Shown in pieces: positions 17,020 through 26,383 of a stretch of 64,000 bases of DNA. The position numbers and the translations under genes were made by a program. Where the stretch lies: NCBI RefSeq assembly GCF_016918855.1, contig NZ_JADKYB010000019.1, positions 62,001-126,000 on the forward strand. The letters are read 5' to 3'. The notes below the pieces were generated by a model. It had not been told where the DNA came from, searched no databases, and saw only the letters and a list, made by a program, of their open reading frames with translations. The first letter of the stretch is position 1, and every line of letters starts with the position of its first letter. Source of the stretch: Actinacidiphila acididurans (GTDB lineage Bacteria; Actinomycetota; Actinomycetes; Streptomycetales; Streptomycetaceae).

Positions 17020-17154
17020 GTGCTGGCGGATGGTCTGTGGCGTACGGTGCAGCGCGCGATCGACTCACCGGGAAAAACCGCCCGCTTGATCGCGATCCTG
17101 GTCACCCTGGGCGGCTGCGCCGCGATGTGCGGCTGGGCCTGGCGACGAGGCTGA
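17020..17154 (+). CDS. 44-residue single-span membrane protein
   Basis: A short frame begins at GTG 17020 with GGGAGG six bases upstream. It encodes a hydrophilic start (LADGLWRTVQRAIDSPGKTARL), one hydrophobic span (IAILVTLGGCAAMCGWAW) and a short basic end. Codon third positions are strongly G/C until the stop, after which composition drops sharply. No function is recognised. It marks the last coding signal before the less G+C-rich stretch. Confidence 0.5.
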   Translation: MLADGLWRTVQRAIDSPGKTARLIAILVTLGGCAAMCGWAWRRG

Positions 17155-18012
17155 AGCCGGGCGCCTGCCCGCTAGCGGAACCGCCGCGCAGGGCTGGCCC
17201 GGCGCCACAACGCGCGGGTCAGCCCGCGGTCAGGGTGGGGCTGGATTGGCCAACGGAATCGGCGCCACTGATCGAAAAGGCGTCATGCTCCGGCTATGTG
17301 GCAGCAGTTGGGCGGCAACCATCGGCCTTCCCCACAGTTTGCCCGAGAGTAATCGTTCATGTGCCGGAAAATCGGCAGGCCGCCACCAGCTCCGAGGCGG
17401 CAATTCATGGTCAACTGCGGTCCCAGGCCTACGTCCCGGGTCTCCCGCGAGCTACTACCTCGGTCTGTTCATGATCCGGGATCAGCGCCGCGCCCTCGCC
17501 CTACGGTCCGCCACTTGCCAAAATGCACCAAATTATTTCCTGTCGTCAATGTTCACCAAATGCCACGCGGCGCACAATCAATGGCGGCATCACCGTCATT
17601 TTCCCGGACGTGTATTCAGTCCTGTCAAGCGCACCACTAAGGCCTCTCCCATTGACTCCGAAGTGGTTCGAAAATAGTTTGAGTCCTTCGCAATTTTACG
17701 CAGCGCATGCCGATATATGCGGCGCCATCCTTCATGGACGGGCGCACCACTCCCCCTCACGCCCGTGGCAAAATTGGTGAAACTGGGCATAGTGGACTCT
17801 CATTGCCTATGTCATATCCCATGGGTCAATAGTCCGCGCGAAACTGCGCAGCACGAAATCCCCCGAGGCATCCCTCCTCTTTGCGAGTCGCCGTGATCCC
17901 GACTTGCGTGATAACAATTACTTCACGTCGTCGTGCGCCATAGCGGTACACGGTCGCAGCGGGCGGCCATGCGATCGAATGCATGCACCCGGTACCCTCG
18001 AAAGGGCCCCTT
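17155..18012. other. Non-coding stretch with lower G+C
   Basis: These roughly 860 bases are visibly richer in A/T than the rest of the window (runs such as aaaattggtgaaa, gaaaatagttt, ataacaattac). They contain only short frames without ribosome sites or third-position bias. I find no tRNA-like cloverleaf, integrase or inverted-repeat border. It may be a decayed insertion or a long regulatory leader. Confidence 0.6.
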
Positions 18013-18213
18013 GTGTCATTTGCACCTCCTCTGCCCCCTGTTCCAGAGACCTCAACGGTTCTCAACGTCGGGATCGCTGCCGACATGTTCAAGCCCGACC
18101 AGTGCATGCCGTCCCGCTCGCACGGAGCCGCCCTCGGCTACGGCCCGGCGTCGTACGTCGAGGCGTTGGGCAGCTTGCTGCTCCTCCAGGCGAAGAGCCC
18201 GGCGCAGGCCTGA
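18013..18213 (+). CDS. Possible small protein or 3' gene remnant
   Basis: From about 18070 the frame acquires strong G/C third-position bias and reads IAADMFKPDQCMPSRSHG, then GYGPASYVEALGSLLLLQ, ending in a stop at 18211-18213. Starts at GTG 18013 or ATG 18085 both lack good ribosome sites. It could be a 43-66-residue protein or the tail of a gene whose front was lost in the A/T-rich stretch. No family is recognised. Confidence 0.3.
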   Translation: MSFAPPLPPVPETSTVLNVGIAADMFKPDQCMPSRSHGAALGYGPASYVEALGSLLLLQAKSPAQA

Positions 18214-18342
18214 CTCGAGCCCGGCGAGAGGCTGAACGCGCTGCAAGAAAGGTGCAAGGCTGACACAAGCCGGCCGACCGCAGGGCTGGGCACCTCCCCC
18301 ATCGGAAGACCTCACAACTGACAGAGGAGGGGGAGTTCCGAG

Positions 18343-19593
18343 GTGTCGGGGGAGGCAATGCCCGCGGAGAGAGTCACGGCGGGCGAGGCGGCAGCACGGG
18401 CTGACGGGAACGAATGGCTCACACTGCCGGCGCGCAAGAAGGTACTCGTGCCCGTGCACACCGAGGTGTACGGCAGGCGTCTGCGGGACCTGGTGTCGCT
18501 GCTCGAATCGGACTTGCGGATCGAGTTGGCGTGGACTGTCCCGCCTCATGCGTTCAACGGGGGTGTGGCCGAGTACCTGAGCGCACTGGGGGCGACGGTC
18601 CTGCCGTGGCCCGAAGCAGTCAACACGGAGTTCGACCTCGCCCTCGCGGCCGGTTCGAAGGGGATGGAGCAACTGAAGGCGCCCCTCCTGCGCGTTTCGC
18701 ACGGCGCCGGGCACATGTCACTTGCCCGGGTGGCCCCTGGTCTGCCGCCGGGCGACCGGAACGACCGCGAGCCGGGCGGCATCACCGGGCGCGCGTATCT
18801 GACCTGGGAGGGGGCGGTGGTACCGCGAGCCATCGCACTGCCGCACCGGGACGACCTGGGGGCCCTGGCCCGCTGGTGCCCGGAGGCACTGCCGGTGGCC
18901 AAGGTGGTCGGGGACTCGACGTACGACCGGATCGCGGCCAGTCTGCCGTTCCGGGCTCGGTACCGCGAGGCGCTGGAGCTTGACGCGGACGAGCACTTGG
19001 TGCTGGTGACGTCGACCTGGGGCCGCAGGTCGTCGTTCAACCGGCTCGACGCGCTGCTGCCGCGGCTGCTCAGCGAGTTGCCACGACCGCGATACCGAGT
19101 AGCGCTCCTGGTGCATCCCAATGTGTGGTCGCTGCACGGCCCCTTCCAGGTGCGGGGCTGGCTCGCCGACTGCCGCCGGGCGGGGATCATGGTCCTGCCG
19201 CCGGCGGCGGACTGGCGGGCCGCGCTGGTGGCGGCGGACTCGGTGATCGGGGACTACAGCTCCACTACGCTTTACGCAACGATGACGGGCGCGCCGATTC
19301 TTCTGGCCCGCTACCCACAGCACGACGCAAACCCTGCCTCGCCGGGGGTTGACATGGCGCTCGCGGCTCCGGCATTGTCGCCCACTCGGTCACTGGCCGA
19401 ACAACTCGCCTACGCCGCAGAGGTGTACCCGCGCCGCGAGTTCACCCGGATCGCCCGGCGGATCACGTCGGAGCCGGGCCGGTTCAACAGCAATATCCGT
19501 CGGCTCATGTACCGCATCCTCGGCATCGGCGAGCCGGCGTACGCGCCGGCAACCGAGCCCGTCGAGCCTGTACGGCCGGAGCCGCCGGCGTGA
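18343..19593 (+). CDS. CDP-glycerol glycerophosphotransferase-like (TagB/TagF) GT-B protein
   Basis: The 416-residue protein resembles the C-terminal catalytic half of teichoic-acid polymerases: LVLVTSTWGRRSSF near 220, VALLVHPNVW (the HP histidine), and AADSVIGDYSSTTLYATMTGAPILLAR near 300-325, equivalent to the TagF SDYSS motif. A GT-B first domain precedes it (KKVLVPVHTEVYGRRLRDLV). It lacks membrane segments. GTG 18343 has GGGGGAG about six bases upstream. Its stop overlaps the next gene's start in GTGA. Streptomycete genomes carry such proteins away from wall-polymer loci, often next to regulators, so a wall role is possible but not certain here. Confidence 0.7.
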   Translation: MSGEAMPAERVTAGEAAARADGNEWLTLPARKKVLVPVHTEVYGRRLRDLVSLLESDLRIELAWTVPPHAFNGGVAEYLSALGATVLPWPEAVNTEFDLALAAGSKGMEQLKAPLLRVSHGAGHMSLARVAPGLPPGDRNDREPGGITGRAYLTWEGAVVPRAIALPHRDDLGALARWCPEALPVAKVVGDSTYDRIAASLPFRARYREALELDADEHLVLVTSTWGRRSSFNRLDALLPRLLSELPRPRYRVALLVHPNVWSLHGPFQVRGWLADCRRAGIMVLPPAADWRAALVAADSVIGDYSSTTLYATMTGAPILLARYPQHDANPASPGVDMALAAPALSPTRSLAEQLAYAAEVYPRREFTRIARRITSEPGRFNSNIRRLMYRILGIGEPAYAPATEPVEPVRPEPPA

Positions 19594-19931
19594 GCGGCCC
19601 AACACCGGTAGATTCTGTCGTGGCCGACCTGGACGGCGGCGCGGACGAGCGTCGACGGCGCTGCGCCGACGCGCTGTACGGCACGGGGAACCCGGACACG
19701 GCGGCCATGTGGCTCGACCGCTACCCGGGCTGCCTGATCGTCTCGGTGCGGGCGGCAACAGGCCGGTGCGTCACGATCACGCGCACCGGTGTCCGGATCA
19801 CGGTTGACCCGGTCGGCAGCCCCCGGCAACACCGACTGCTGGTCCTGCTGCTGCATCAGTGGCTGGTGGACTTCAGCTCCGGTTCAGGGACCGCAGCCGA
19901 TCCTCCAACCGCCCGGCATCTGTCGGGCTGA
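19590..19931 (+). CDS. Orphan 113-residue protein coupled to the TagB/TagF-like gene
   Basis: I do not recognise this protein. It is acidic at the front (VADLDGGADERRRRCADALYG), has a compact beta-rich centre (GCLIVSVRAATGRCVTITRTGVRITVDP) and a helical LLVLLLHQWLVDF segment. GTG 19590 overlaps the upstream TGA in a GTGA junction, so it should be made with the TagB/TagF-like protein and may be its partner. Its last 59 bases overlap the 3' end of the NB-ARC gene on the other strand, an uncommon tail-to-tail overlap. Confidence 0.6.
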   Translation: MSGPTPVDSVVADLDGGADERRRRCADALYGTGNPDTAAMWLDRYPGCLIVSVRAATGRCVTITRTGVRITVDPVGSPRQHRLLVLLLHQWLVDFSSGSGTAADPPTARHLSG

Positions 19932-22197
19932 GCGGGGTGTACAGGGCCAGGGACTGCTCGTACCAGTCCCTGGCCTCCCCCGGATCACCCCGGTCGGCCG
20001 CCGTCCCGCCCAGCATCTCCATCGCATGAGCCTGCCAGTGGACCGAACCGGTACGCACGAACTCCGCCAAAGCTTGGCGCAAACATGCCTCGGCTGCCGG
20101 GAAGTCCCTAATGCCTTCTGCCGCGTGGGCGAGGCCGAGAAAGGCCAGCGCCCGCGCGGCGTCATAGGGGTCGGGAACGGCCAGCAGGGCGGCCCGGGCC
20201 CGGGTCAGCAAGTCGACCGCGCCCGCCGCGTCGCCGGAAGCGAGGGCGACGTCGCCCAGGCACAGTCTGCTGAGGGCCGCGCCGCGCGCGTACCCGATGG
20301 TCTCGCGCAGGTCGAGTGCCTGTCGGAACAGCCGTGCGGCCTGCTCCAACCGGCCAGCCAGCCGGTGGGACTGGCCGAGGCCGTGCAGGGCCTGCGCCTG
20401 GGCCCGCAGGTCGCCGTCCCGGCGGGCGCCCTCCAACGCGCGGGTGAACCAGGCGATCGCCTCGTCGTAGTCGCCGACGTTGTAGAAGCCGCTGCCTCCG
20501 GTGGTGAGCATACGGCTGACACCCTCCGGGTGACCGGCCCGCTCCGCCGCGGCCAGCCCGATACGATGCGCCTCGGTCCACAGATCGTACGGTCGCCGAC
20601 GCAGGAAGAGCGGTTGCATGCTGTCCACCAACTGCCAAGCCGTGGCATCCCAGCCCCGCTCGGCGGCCAGCCGTATCGCGGCCATCAGATGAATCTGCTC
20701 GGTGTCCAGCCACATCAGAGCGGTGGCCTCGTCGGCGAAGGCCGGTACGTGCCCGGGCGGAAAGACGTAGTCGCGCCTCAACTGTCGGTGGGTGGGCGAC
20801 AGCAGACGCCGTGCCGCGGTGGCGGTGGCCAGGTACCAGTCGAGGACCCGGCGCACCACGGCCCGGCGGGCATCGGGCTGCTCGTCCTCGGCGGCACGCA
20901 GGGCGGCGTGATCCCTGATGAGGTCGTGCAGCCGGAAACGATCATGGCCGAGCTCTTCGACAAGGTTCACATCGACCAGTTCGTCCAGTAATCGGACGGC
21001 GCCGCCGGGCGTCAGGTCGCAGGCCGCGGCGACGTGATCCGGGCCGAACTCCGGAACGACGAGCAACCCGAGTTGCCGGTAGCCTCGGGCGACGTCGGGC
21101 GGCAGAGCGGCGTACGAATCGTCCAGCGCCGTGCGCACCGCCCGGTCCCCGCCGGCGTCGAGGGCGTCGAGCCGGTCGTGATCGCTGCTCATCGCACCGG
21201 TCAGAACGGCCAGCGGCTGCCGCGGGCGGGCCGCCATCCGAGCCGCAGCAACGCACAGCGCGAGCGGCAGTCCACCGCACAAGCGGGCGAGCCCTTGCAC
21301 GGCCTCGCGTTCGGAGGCGACGCGCTCGCGGCCCAGCCGGTGGGTGAGCAGTTCCACGGCGTCCTCGGACCGCAGGACGCCGATCTGGTGGAAGGCCGCG
21401 CCGTCGAGGCCGAGAGCGGGCAGGCGCCGCCTGCTGGTCATGACGGCAAGTGCGGCAGGCGAGGCGGGCAGCAACGGACGCACCTGTGCTGCGCTGTAGG
21501 CATTGTCGAGCATGACGGCGATCCGCAGGTCGGCGGTGACCGTACGCCACAAAGCGGTCTGCTCGGCGAGCGCGATCGGAACGTGGTCGACGCCGAAGGC
21601 CCGCAGGAAGCGGCCCAGTACCACCCCGGGATCGGCTGGATCGTCCCCGAATCCCTGAAGATCTGCGTACAGCTGCCCACCTGGGTACATGGGAGCGAGA
21701 CCGCCCAACCATCGGGAGACCAGGGCCGTCTTGCCAACTCCGGCGGTTCCGCTGACCACGATCCGGACGCCGGTGTCCCGCTGAGCGGCGCGCAACCCGT
21801 CGAGTGCCGCCAGGTCCGCCTCCCGGCCGGTGAAATGGGCCGGCGCGGGGATGAGCTGGCGCGGGACCGGGAGCCGCGAGTCATGGTGACCGTACTCGTG
21901 CACGTGGATTCCACCGCTGATGTCGCGGGCCTGCACCGTGGTCCCGACGACACGGGCGCCACCCGTGATGATGTTGGCGGTGGAGACCGCCGCCCACTGC
22001 CGCAGGGCAGCGCCGAGTTCGGGCCTGGAAGCGGCGATCCGCGCCAGCCGGTGGGCCACGATGCGGACCGCTGCGGCATCATCGGGCGCCGGACTGCCGA
22101 TGTCCTCGCCGGGCAGCAGACCGGCCAGCACGCGCCACGCAGCCTCATCGGCCCGCAGAACGGCGACGGTCATCTCCTCCACTGTCAGCTCGTCCAT
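19873..22197 (-). CDS. STAND/NLR-type NB-ARC-TPR protein with amyloid-like motif
   Basis: The 774-residue protein has three parts. Residues 1-75 form a helical domain. Residues 82-101 carry VVGTTVQARDISGGIHVH, a glycine-rich beta segment resembling the RHIM-like bacterial amyloid signalling motifs reported in actinobacterial NLR proteins. The NB-ARC ATPase starts near 145 with P-loop SGTAGVGKTALV (149-160), Walker B VMLDNA, GGLPLAL and the MHD-like RLHDLIRDH. The last third is TPR repeats (YNVGDYDEAIAWFTRALEGA). The ATG at 22197 follows GGGAGGGG. It should be a ligand- or stress-activated oligomerising switch in immunity or signalling. No enzymatic effector is fused, so the effector must be a partner protein. 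Confidence 0.85.
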   Translation of the reverse strand: MDELTVEEMTVAVLRADEAAWRVLAGLLPGEDIGSPAPDDAAAVRIVAHRLARIAASRPELGAALRQWAAVSTANIITGGARVVGTTVQARDISGGIHVHEYGHHDSRLPVPRQLIPAPAHFTGREADLAALDGLRAAQRDTGVRIVVSGTAGVGKTALVSRWLGGLAPMYPGGQLYADLQGFGDDPADPGVVLGRFLRAFGVDHVPIALAEQTALWRTVTADLRIAVMLDNAYSAAQVRPLLPASPAALAVMTSRRRLPALGLDGAAFHQIGVLRSEDAVELLTHRLGRERVASEREAVQGLARLCGGLPLALCVAAARMAARPRQPLAVLTGAMSSDHDRLDALDAGGDRAVRTALDDSYAALPPDVARGYRQLGLLVVPEFGPDHVAAACDLTPGGAVRLLDELVDVNLVEELGHDRFRLHDLIRDHAALRAAEDEQPDARRAVVRRVLDWYLATATAARRLLSPTHRQLRRDYVFPPGHVPAFADEATALMWLDTEQIHLMAAIRLAAERGWDATAWQLVDSMQPLFLRRRPYDLWTEAHRIGLAAAERAGHPEGVSRMLTTGGSGFYNVGDYDEAIAWFTRALEGARRDGDLRAQAQALHGLGQSHRLAGRLEQAARLFRQALDLRETIGYARGAALSRLCLGDVALASGDAAGAVDLLTRARAALLAVPDPYDAARALAFLGLAHAAEGIRDFPAAEACLRQALAEFVRTGSVHWQAHAMEMLGGTAADRGDPGEARDWYEQSLALYTPLSPTDAGRLEDRLRSLNRS

Positions 22198-22424
22198 GGA
22201 GTCCCCTCCCCAGTGGCCGACACGGGCCCTCTTGTCAATTTACGGGTAACGAAGCGTGGATGGTTCTGATCAACCGCCCCGTCATGACCAAGAACGACCG
22301 CTAGTGCCCGTGTAAGAGGCGTTTCGGCCAACCCCGCATCAATGAACGAGCGACCCTTTTGGGCGATCTTGACGCGTGTCACTCTTGACTCAGACGGAGT
22401 GGTGACCGGGGCGAGGGGGATCCG
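22198..22424. promoter_or_regulatory. Divergent promoter region between the NB-ARC and SARP genes
   Basis: The 227-base gap is A/T-rich by local standards and must drive both genes. On the plus side two TTGAC elements lie 16 bases apart (22369-22373 and 22385-22389), the first with sequence TTGACGC and the second TTGACTC. Either could be a -35 box, or together a direct-repeat site for an OmpR-type winged helix. Confidence 0.45.
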
Positions 22425-25400
22425 GTGGACATCGACATCGTCGTCCTGGGGCCTGTGGAACTGCATGTACGCGGTCGGCTCGAACTGTCGGGCGCCGCCA
22501 AGGTGGTCCACCTGCTCGCCGCGCTGGCACTTGACGCGGGCAAGGCGGTTCCGCTGGAGACTTTGAGCCGGCGCATTTGGGACGATGTGCTGCCCGGCAA
22601 GCCCAGTGCGTCGCTGCACGCGTACGCCACTCGCCTGAGACGAAGACTCGGCGACGAGCGGCTGGTCCAGCAGCAGGCGCACGCGTACACACTCGACGTC
22701 CCGCCGCACGCGGTCGACTATCACCGGTTCGAGCACCTCGTGGTCCAGGCCCGGTCTCTGGCGTCCAGTGGAGATGACACGCAGGCCCTGGCCCTGTTGC
22801 GGAGGGCGGAGGCGCTGTGGCGCGGCGCACCGCTCACCGGCTTCACCGGTCTGTGGGCCCAACAGGTCCGGCGCGGGCTTGCCGAACGGCGGCTGGCCGC
22901 GACCCTTTTCCGCATCGAGATCGAACTTCGCGCGGGGCACTTCGCCGGTCTCATGGAGGAACTCTCCGGCCTGCTAGACCGGCATCCCACCGACGAGACG
23001 GTGGTCCGGCACTTCATGATCGCGGCCCATGGCAACGGCCGCCAGAGCGATGCTCTGCGTGCGTACGAGTCGGTCCGCCGGCGTCTGCGGCAGTTCGGGA
23101 CCGAGCCGGGTGAGGCCCTGACCCAGGTGTACCGGCGGATCCTCGACCAGGTTCCGGCCGGCGAACTCGTCACCCCGGCGCCCCGGGCCGGCTCCGCCGC
23201 ACCGGCTCCGCAGAATCTCCCTGCCCACAGCAAATTACTTGTCGGCCGAGCACAGGAACTGCGCGCGCTCCGGAACGCCGGCGCGAGCGTCGTCGCCTTC
23301 CAGGCGATCTCCGGCATGGCCGGGGTGGGCAAGACCCTCCTCGCCCTGCACGCCGCCCGCGACCTCGCCGATCAATACCCTGATGGTCAGGTGCACATCA
23401 ACTTGGGGGCGCACGCCAGTCGGCGCCCACTGTCCCCGGAAGCCGCGCTGACCGCCCTCCTGCGTACTTTCGGAGTCCCGGTCAAGGCCCTCCCGCACGA
23501 CCTCGACGGACTCGTCACATTGTGGCGGACCGTACTCGGGACTCGGCGGGCCGTGATCGTGCTGGACGACGCGGCCGATGCCGCCCAAATCCAGCCGCTA
23601 CTGCCCGGCGACTCGCCCTCCCTGGTGCTCATAACCAGCCGCCGGAGGCTGACCGGAATCCCCGGGATCCATCACGTCTTCATCGATGTCCTGACACCCG
23701 CGGACGCCCAGTCGCTGCTCACCGAACGGGCCGGTCTCGCCCCGGGCCGGGCGTCCGAGGACATCGCCGCGCTCGCCCGATTATGCGGCAACCTGCCGCT
23801 CGCGCTGGAACTGGCTGCAGCCCGGCTGCGTTCGCATCCGGCTTGGACAGTCGGCCACTTGGTCCAGCGGATGTCCCAGGATTCCGACCGTCTGGCGGAG
23901 ATCCGCGACGGCCGCTCGGAGATCGCCTCGGTCTTCGCCTTCTCCTATCAGGACCTCACCGCTGAGGAGCAGCGGGTCTTCCGGCTCCTCGCCCTCCACC
24001 GGTCGCACACCTTCGACATCTACGCGACCGCTGCACTCGTCGGCCTCCCCCTTGCGACCACGGAACGCGTCCTGGAATCGTTGCTGGATGCGCATCTCCT
24101 TCAGGAGCCGGCGGCCGACCGATACGAGTTCCACGATCTGATTGCCGTCTACGCACAGTCCCTGATGCTTTACGACCCGCATTCCGTGCGAGAACGGGCG
24201 CTGGAAGCGCTGACCACTTTCCATCTGTACGCCGTCGCCGCTGCCGACCGCCTGCTTCATCCACGACGCCGACACCTGGTCCTTCCCTCGCCTCCTGCAA
24301 CGCTTCGGCTGCCCGAATGGTCCGGGCCGCAACAGGCGAAGGCTTGGCTGCTGGCCGAAATCGGGGCGGTCATCGACGCCGAGGCCCGTCTGCGCGAAGG
24401 CGGTGACCACGAGCGAGCCGCGTACCTGGCCGACGTCGCGGGCAGCTTTCTCGATGCCGAGGGCCTGTGGGGGCCGGCGGCGACCATGCACACCTATGCG
24501 GCACGGTACTGGGACGAGGTCGGCGACCGTTCCGCGCAGGCGCACGCGCTTCTGGCGCTCGCCTCGGTCCAGTCGCAGGCCGGACGGTACGAGGAGGCCG
24601 AACGCAACAGCCACCGGGCGCTCGCCAGCGCCAGAGCAGTGGCCGACGAGGACGCCGAAGCCGAGGCACTCAGATCTCTCTGGCTGGTGTGCTGGAACCT
24701 CGGAAGATTGAAGGAGTCGCAGATCCACCAGCAGCAGGCACTCGACATCCGGCTGCGGTCGGGCGACGTCTGGCAGATCGCCCGCGCCCGCAACAACCTC
24801 GGCATCTCGCTGTTCCAACTCGGGCAGCACGCCTCCGCCATGGAGTGCTTCGCCACCGCCCTCGACGGGTTCGTCCGAGCGGGGGATCCGCGGGGAGAGG
24901 CCCAGGCGCTGAACAACCTCGGTGATCTCCATCACCACATGGGACAGGAGGGCCAGGCCCGGATGGCCCTCAGCCGGTCCCTGGATCTGACCACCGAGTT
25001 CGGCAGCCGCGCAGAAAAGGCCATCCTGCAACTGAACCTGGCCAACACCATGCAGGAGCCGGGTGACCTGGAGCGGACACTGAACCTCTACCGAGAGGCC
25101 CTGGTGGCTTTCCGTCACATCGGCGACAAACGCAATGAAACCGTGACGCTCAATGCCATCGGCACCGCTCTCCACAGAGCCGGGCAGCACGCCGAGGCAT
25201 CGGCGCACCACACGGTCGCGCTCGCCCTTGCCCGCGAAATAGGTGCCGCGCAGGAAGAGGTCCAGGCGCTAAGGGGCCTGGGCAGTGCGGAGTTCAGTTC
25301 CGGCCGCGGCGATTCCGGCGTGCAACAACTCACCGAGGCACTCGCGTTGGCGGAGCGCATCGGCGCCTCCGAGGAAGAGGCCCGCGCACATATGGCCCTG

Positions 25401-25541
25401 GCGGACCTGCACCTGGCAGCCGACCGTCGGGGCGAGGCGGTACGCCATCTCTGGCGGGCGCACGACCGGTTCCTCGCCCTGAACGAAGCCGAGTCCGCGG
25501 CCCTCCTGGCTCGGTTGCGGGATCTCGCCGAACCCGCCTAG
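22425..25541 (+). CDS. SARP/AfsR-type transcriptional regulator (wHTH-BTAD-NB-ARC-TPR)
   Basis: The 1038-residue regulator is built like AfsR. An OmpR-type winged helix (about 5-90) includes KVVHLLAALALDAGKAVPLETLSRRIW and SLHAYATRLRRRL. The BTAD domain (about 95-245) follows with VDYHRFEHLV and RRIL. The NB-ARC ATPase begins near 290 with ISGMAGVGKTLLALHAA, then VIVLDDAADAAQIQPLLPG, LITSRRRL, CGNLPLALELAAARL and HDLIAVYA. TPRs from about 680 include NNLGISLFQLGQHASAMECF and NNLGDLHHH. It should activate transcription at direct repeats overlapping -35 boxes. The GTG start at 22425 follows a GGGGG stretch. Its targets may be the neighbours or a remote biosynthetic cluster. Confidence 0.9.
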   Translation: MDIDIVVLGPVELHVRGRLELSGAAKVVHLLAALALDAGKAVPLETLSRRIWDDVLPGKPSASLHAYATRLRRRLGDERLVQQQAHAYTLDVPPHAVDYHRFEHLVVQARSLASSGDDTQALALLRRAEALWRGAPLTGFTGLWAQQVRRGLAERRLAATLFRIEIELRAGHFAGLMEELSGLLDRHPTDETVVRHFMIAAHGNGRQSDALRAYESVRRRLRQFGTEPGEALTQVYRRILDQVPAGELVTPAPRAGSAAPAPQNLPAHSKLLVGRAQELRALRNAGASVVAFQAISGMAGVGKTLLALHAARDLADQYPDGQVHINLGAHASRRPLSPEAALTALLRTFGVPVKALPHDLDGLVTLWRTVLGTRRAVIVLDDAADAAQIQPLLPGDSPSLVLITSRRRLTGIPGIHHVFIDVLTPADAQSLLTERAGLAPGRASEDIAALARLCGNLPLALELAAARLRSHPAWTVGHLVQRMSQDSDRLAEIRDGRSEIASVFAFSYQDLTAEEQRVFRLLALHRSHTFDIYATAALVGLPLATTERVLESLLDAHLLQEPAADRYEFHDLIAVYAQSLMLYDPHSVRERALEALTTFHLYAVAAADRLLHPRRRHLVLPSPPATLRLPEWSGPQQAKAWLLAEIGAVIDAEARLREGGDHERAAYLADVAGSFLDAEGLWGPAATMHTYAARYWDEVGDRSAQAHALLALASVQSQAGRYEEAERNSHRALASARAVADEDAEAEALRSLWLVCWNLGRLKESQIHQQQALDIRLRSGDVWQIARARNNLGISLFQLGQHASAMECFATALDGFVRAGDPRGEAQALNNLGDLHHHMGQEGQARMALSRSLDLTTEFGSRAEKAILQLNLANTMQEPGDLERTLNLYREALVAFRHIGDKRNETVTLNAIGTALHRAGQHAEASAHHTVALALAREIGAAQEEVQALRGLGSAEFSSGRGDSGVQQLTEALALAERIGASEEEARAHMALADLHLAADRRGEAVRHLWRAHDRFLALNEAESAALLARLRDLAEPA

Positions 25542-26383
25542 GGGCAGCCCCCTTCGAGCAGGGCGGCGAGGCGGGCAGCCAGGGCGGAGTTCTTCGGGGC
25601 CAGGTGGGCGACGACGGTGTGGGCCGCGTCCGGGCTGTGGAGTTTGACGTAGTCGAGCTCGATGGGGCCCAGGGCCGGGTGGTGGAAGACGCGGGCCGTG
25701 GAGGAGAAGGCGGCCAGGTCCTTGCGGTGCCAGATGCGGGCGAAGTCCGGGCTTTCGGCCTGGAGTTCGGCGATCAGGCCGGCGAGCTCGGGGCGCAGGA
25801 CGTCCTCGCCGGCCTGGGTGCGGAACAGGGCCACCGTCTGGGCCGCGTCGCGCTCCCAGTCGTCAGTGGTGGCGCGCAATCGGTCCGAGGTGAACATCAG
25901 CCAGAGGATGTTGCGGCGGTGCGCGGGGAACCGGGCCACGTCGGTGTAGAGCAGTTCACAGCCGCGGTTCCAGGCCACGATGTCGAACCGGCGGTCCAGG
26001 ATGAAGGCCGGGTTCGGGTCGAGCTGGTCGAGCAGGACCGCGTACGGCGCCGGCACGGCGGCGGTGGCCGCGGGCGTCACGGCGGGGGTGTCCGGCGGCA
26101 GTTCGCCGGCCAGCCGGAACAGATGCCGGGTCTCCACCTCGTCCAGGCCCAGCACGCCCACCAGGCTGCCGAGCACCTGGCGGGACCCGCGGATCGGCCG
26201 GCCCTGCTCCAGCCACGTGTACCAGGTGACGCTGAGGCCGGCGAGGGTGGCGACCTCCTCGCGACGCAGCCCTGGGGTCCGGCGCCGCGCGCCCGGTGCC
26301 AGCCCGACGTCCTCGGGCCTGCGCCGCTCCCGGCGGCTGCGCAGGAAGTCCGCCAGCTCCTGACGCTGCTCGGCGCTGGACAC
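25538..26383 (-). CDS. XRE-family regulator with MmyB-like ligand domain
   Basis: The 281-residue protein has an N-terminal XRE helix-turn-helix (ELADFLRSRRERRRPEDVGL; TPGLRREEVATLAGLSVTWYTWLEQGR) followed by the MmyB-like, PAS-related domain (ILDRRFDIVAWNRGCELLYTDVARFPAHRRNILWLMF; GPIELDYVKLHSPD). The LRREEVA..AGLS...YT.LEQGR signature is diagnostic of this large actinobacterial family, which usually controls a nearby oxidoreductase or membrane protein. GTG 26383 starts it. Its stop overlaps the SARP stop by four bases. It is divergent from the MbfA-like gene, its most likely target besides itself. Confidence 0.9.
   Translation of the reverse strand: MSSAEQRQELADFLRSRRERRRPEDVGLAPGARRRTPGLRREEVATLAGLSVTWYTWLEQGRPIRGSRQVLGSLVGVLGLDEVETRHLFRLAGELPPDTPAVTPAATAAVPAPYAVLLDQLDPNPAFILDRRFDIVAWNRGCELLYTDVARFPAHRRNILWLMFTSDRLRATTDDWERDAAQTVALFRTQAGEDVLRPELAGLIAELQAESPDFARIWHRKDLAAFSSTARVFHHPALGPIELDYVKLHSPDAAHTVVAHLAPKNSALAARLAALLEGGCP

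Noticed and set aside
17246..17790. Short open frames in the less G+C-rich stretch as genes
   Set aside because: They have no ribosome sites, no third-position bias and no recognisable motifs.
22369..22389. TTGAC direct repeat as a definite SARP binding site
   Set aside because: The 16-base period does not match the 11- or 22-base spacing usual for SARP heptamers, and either copy may simply be a -35 box.
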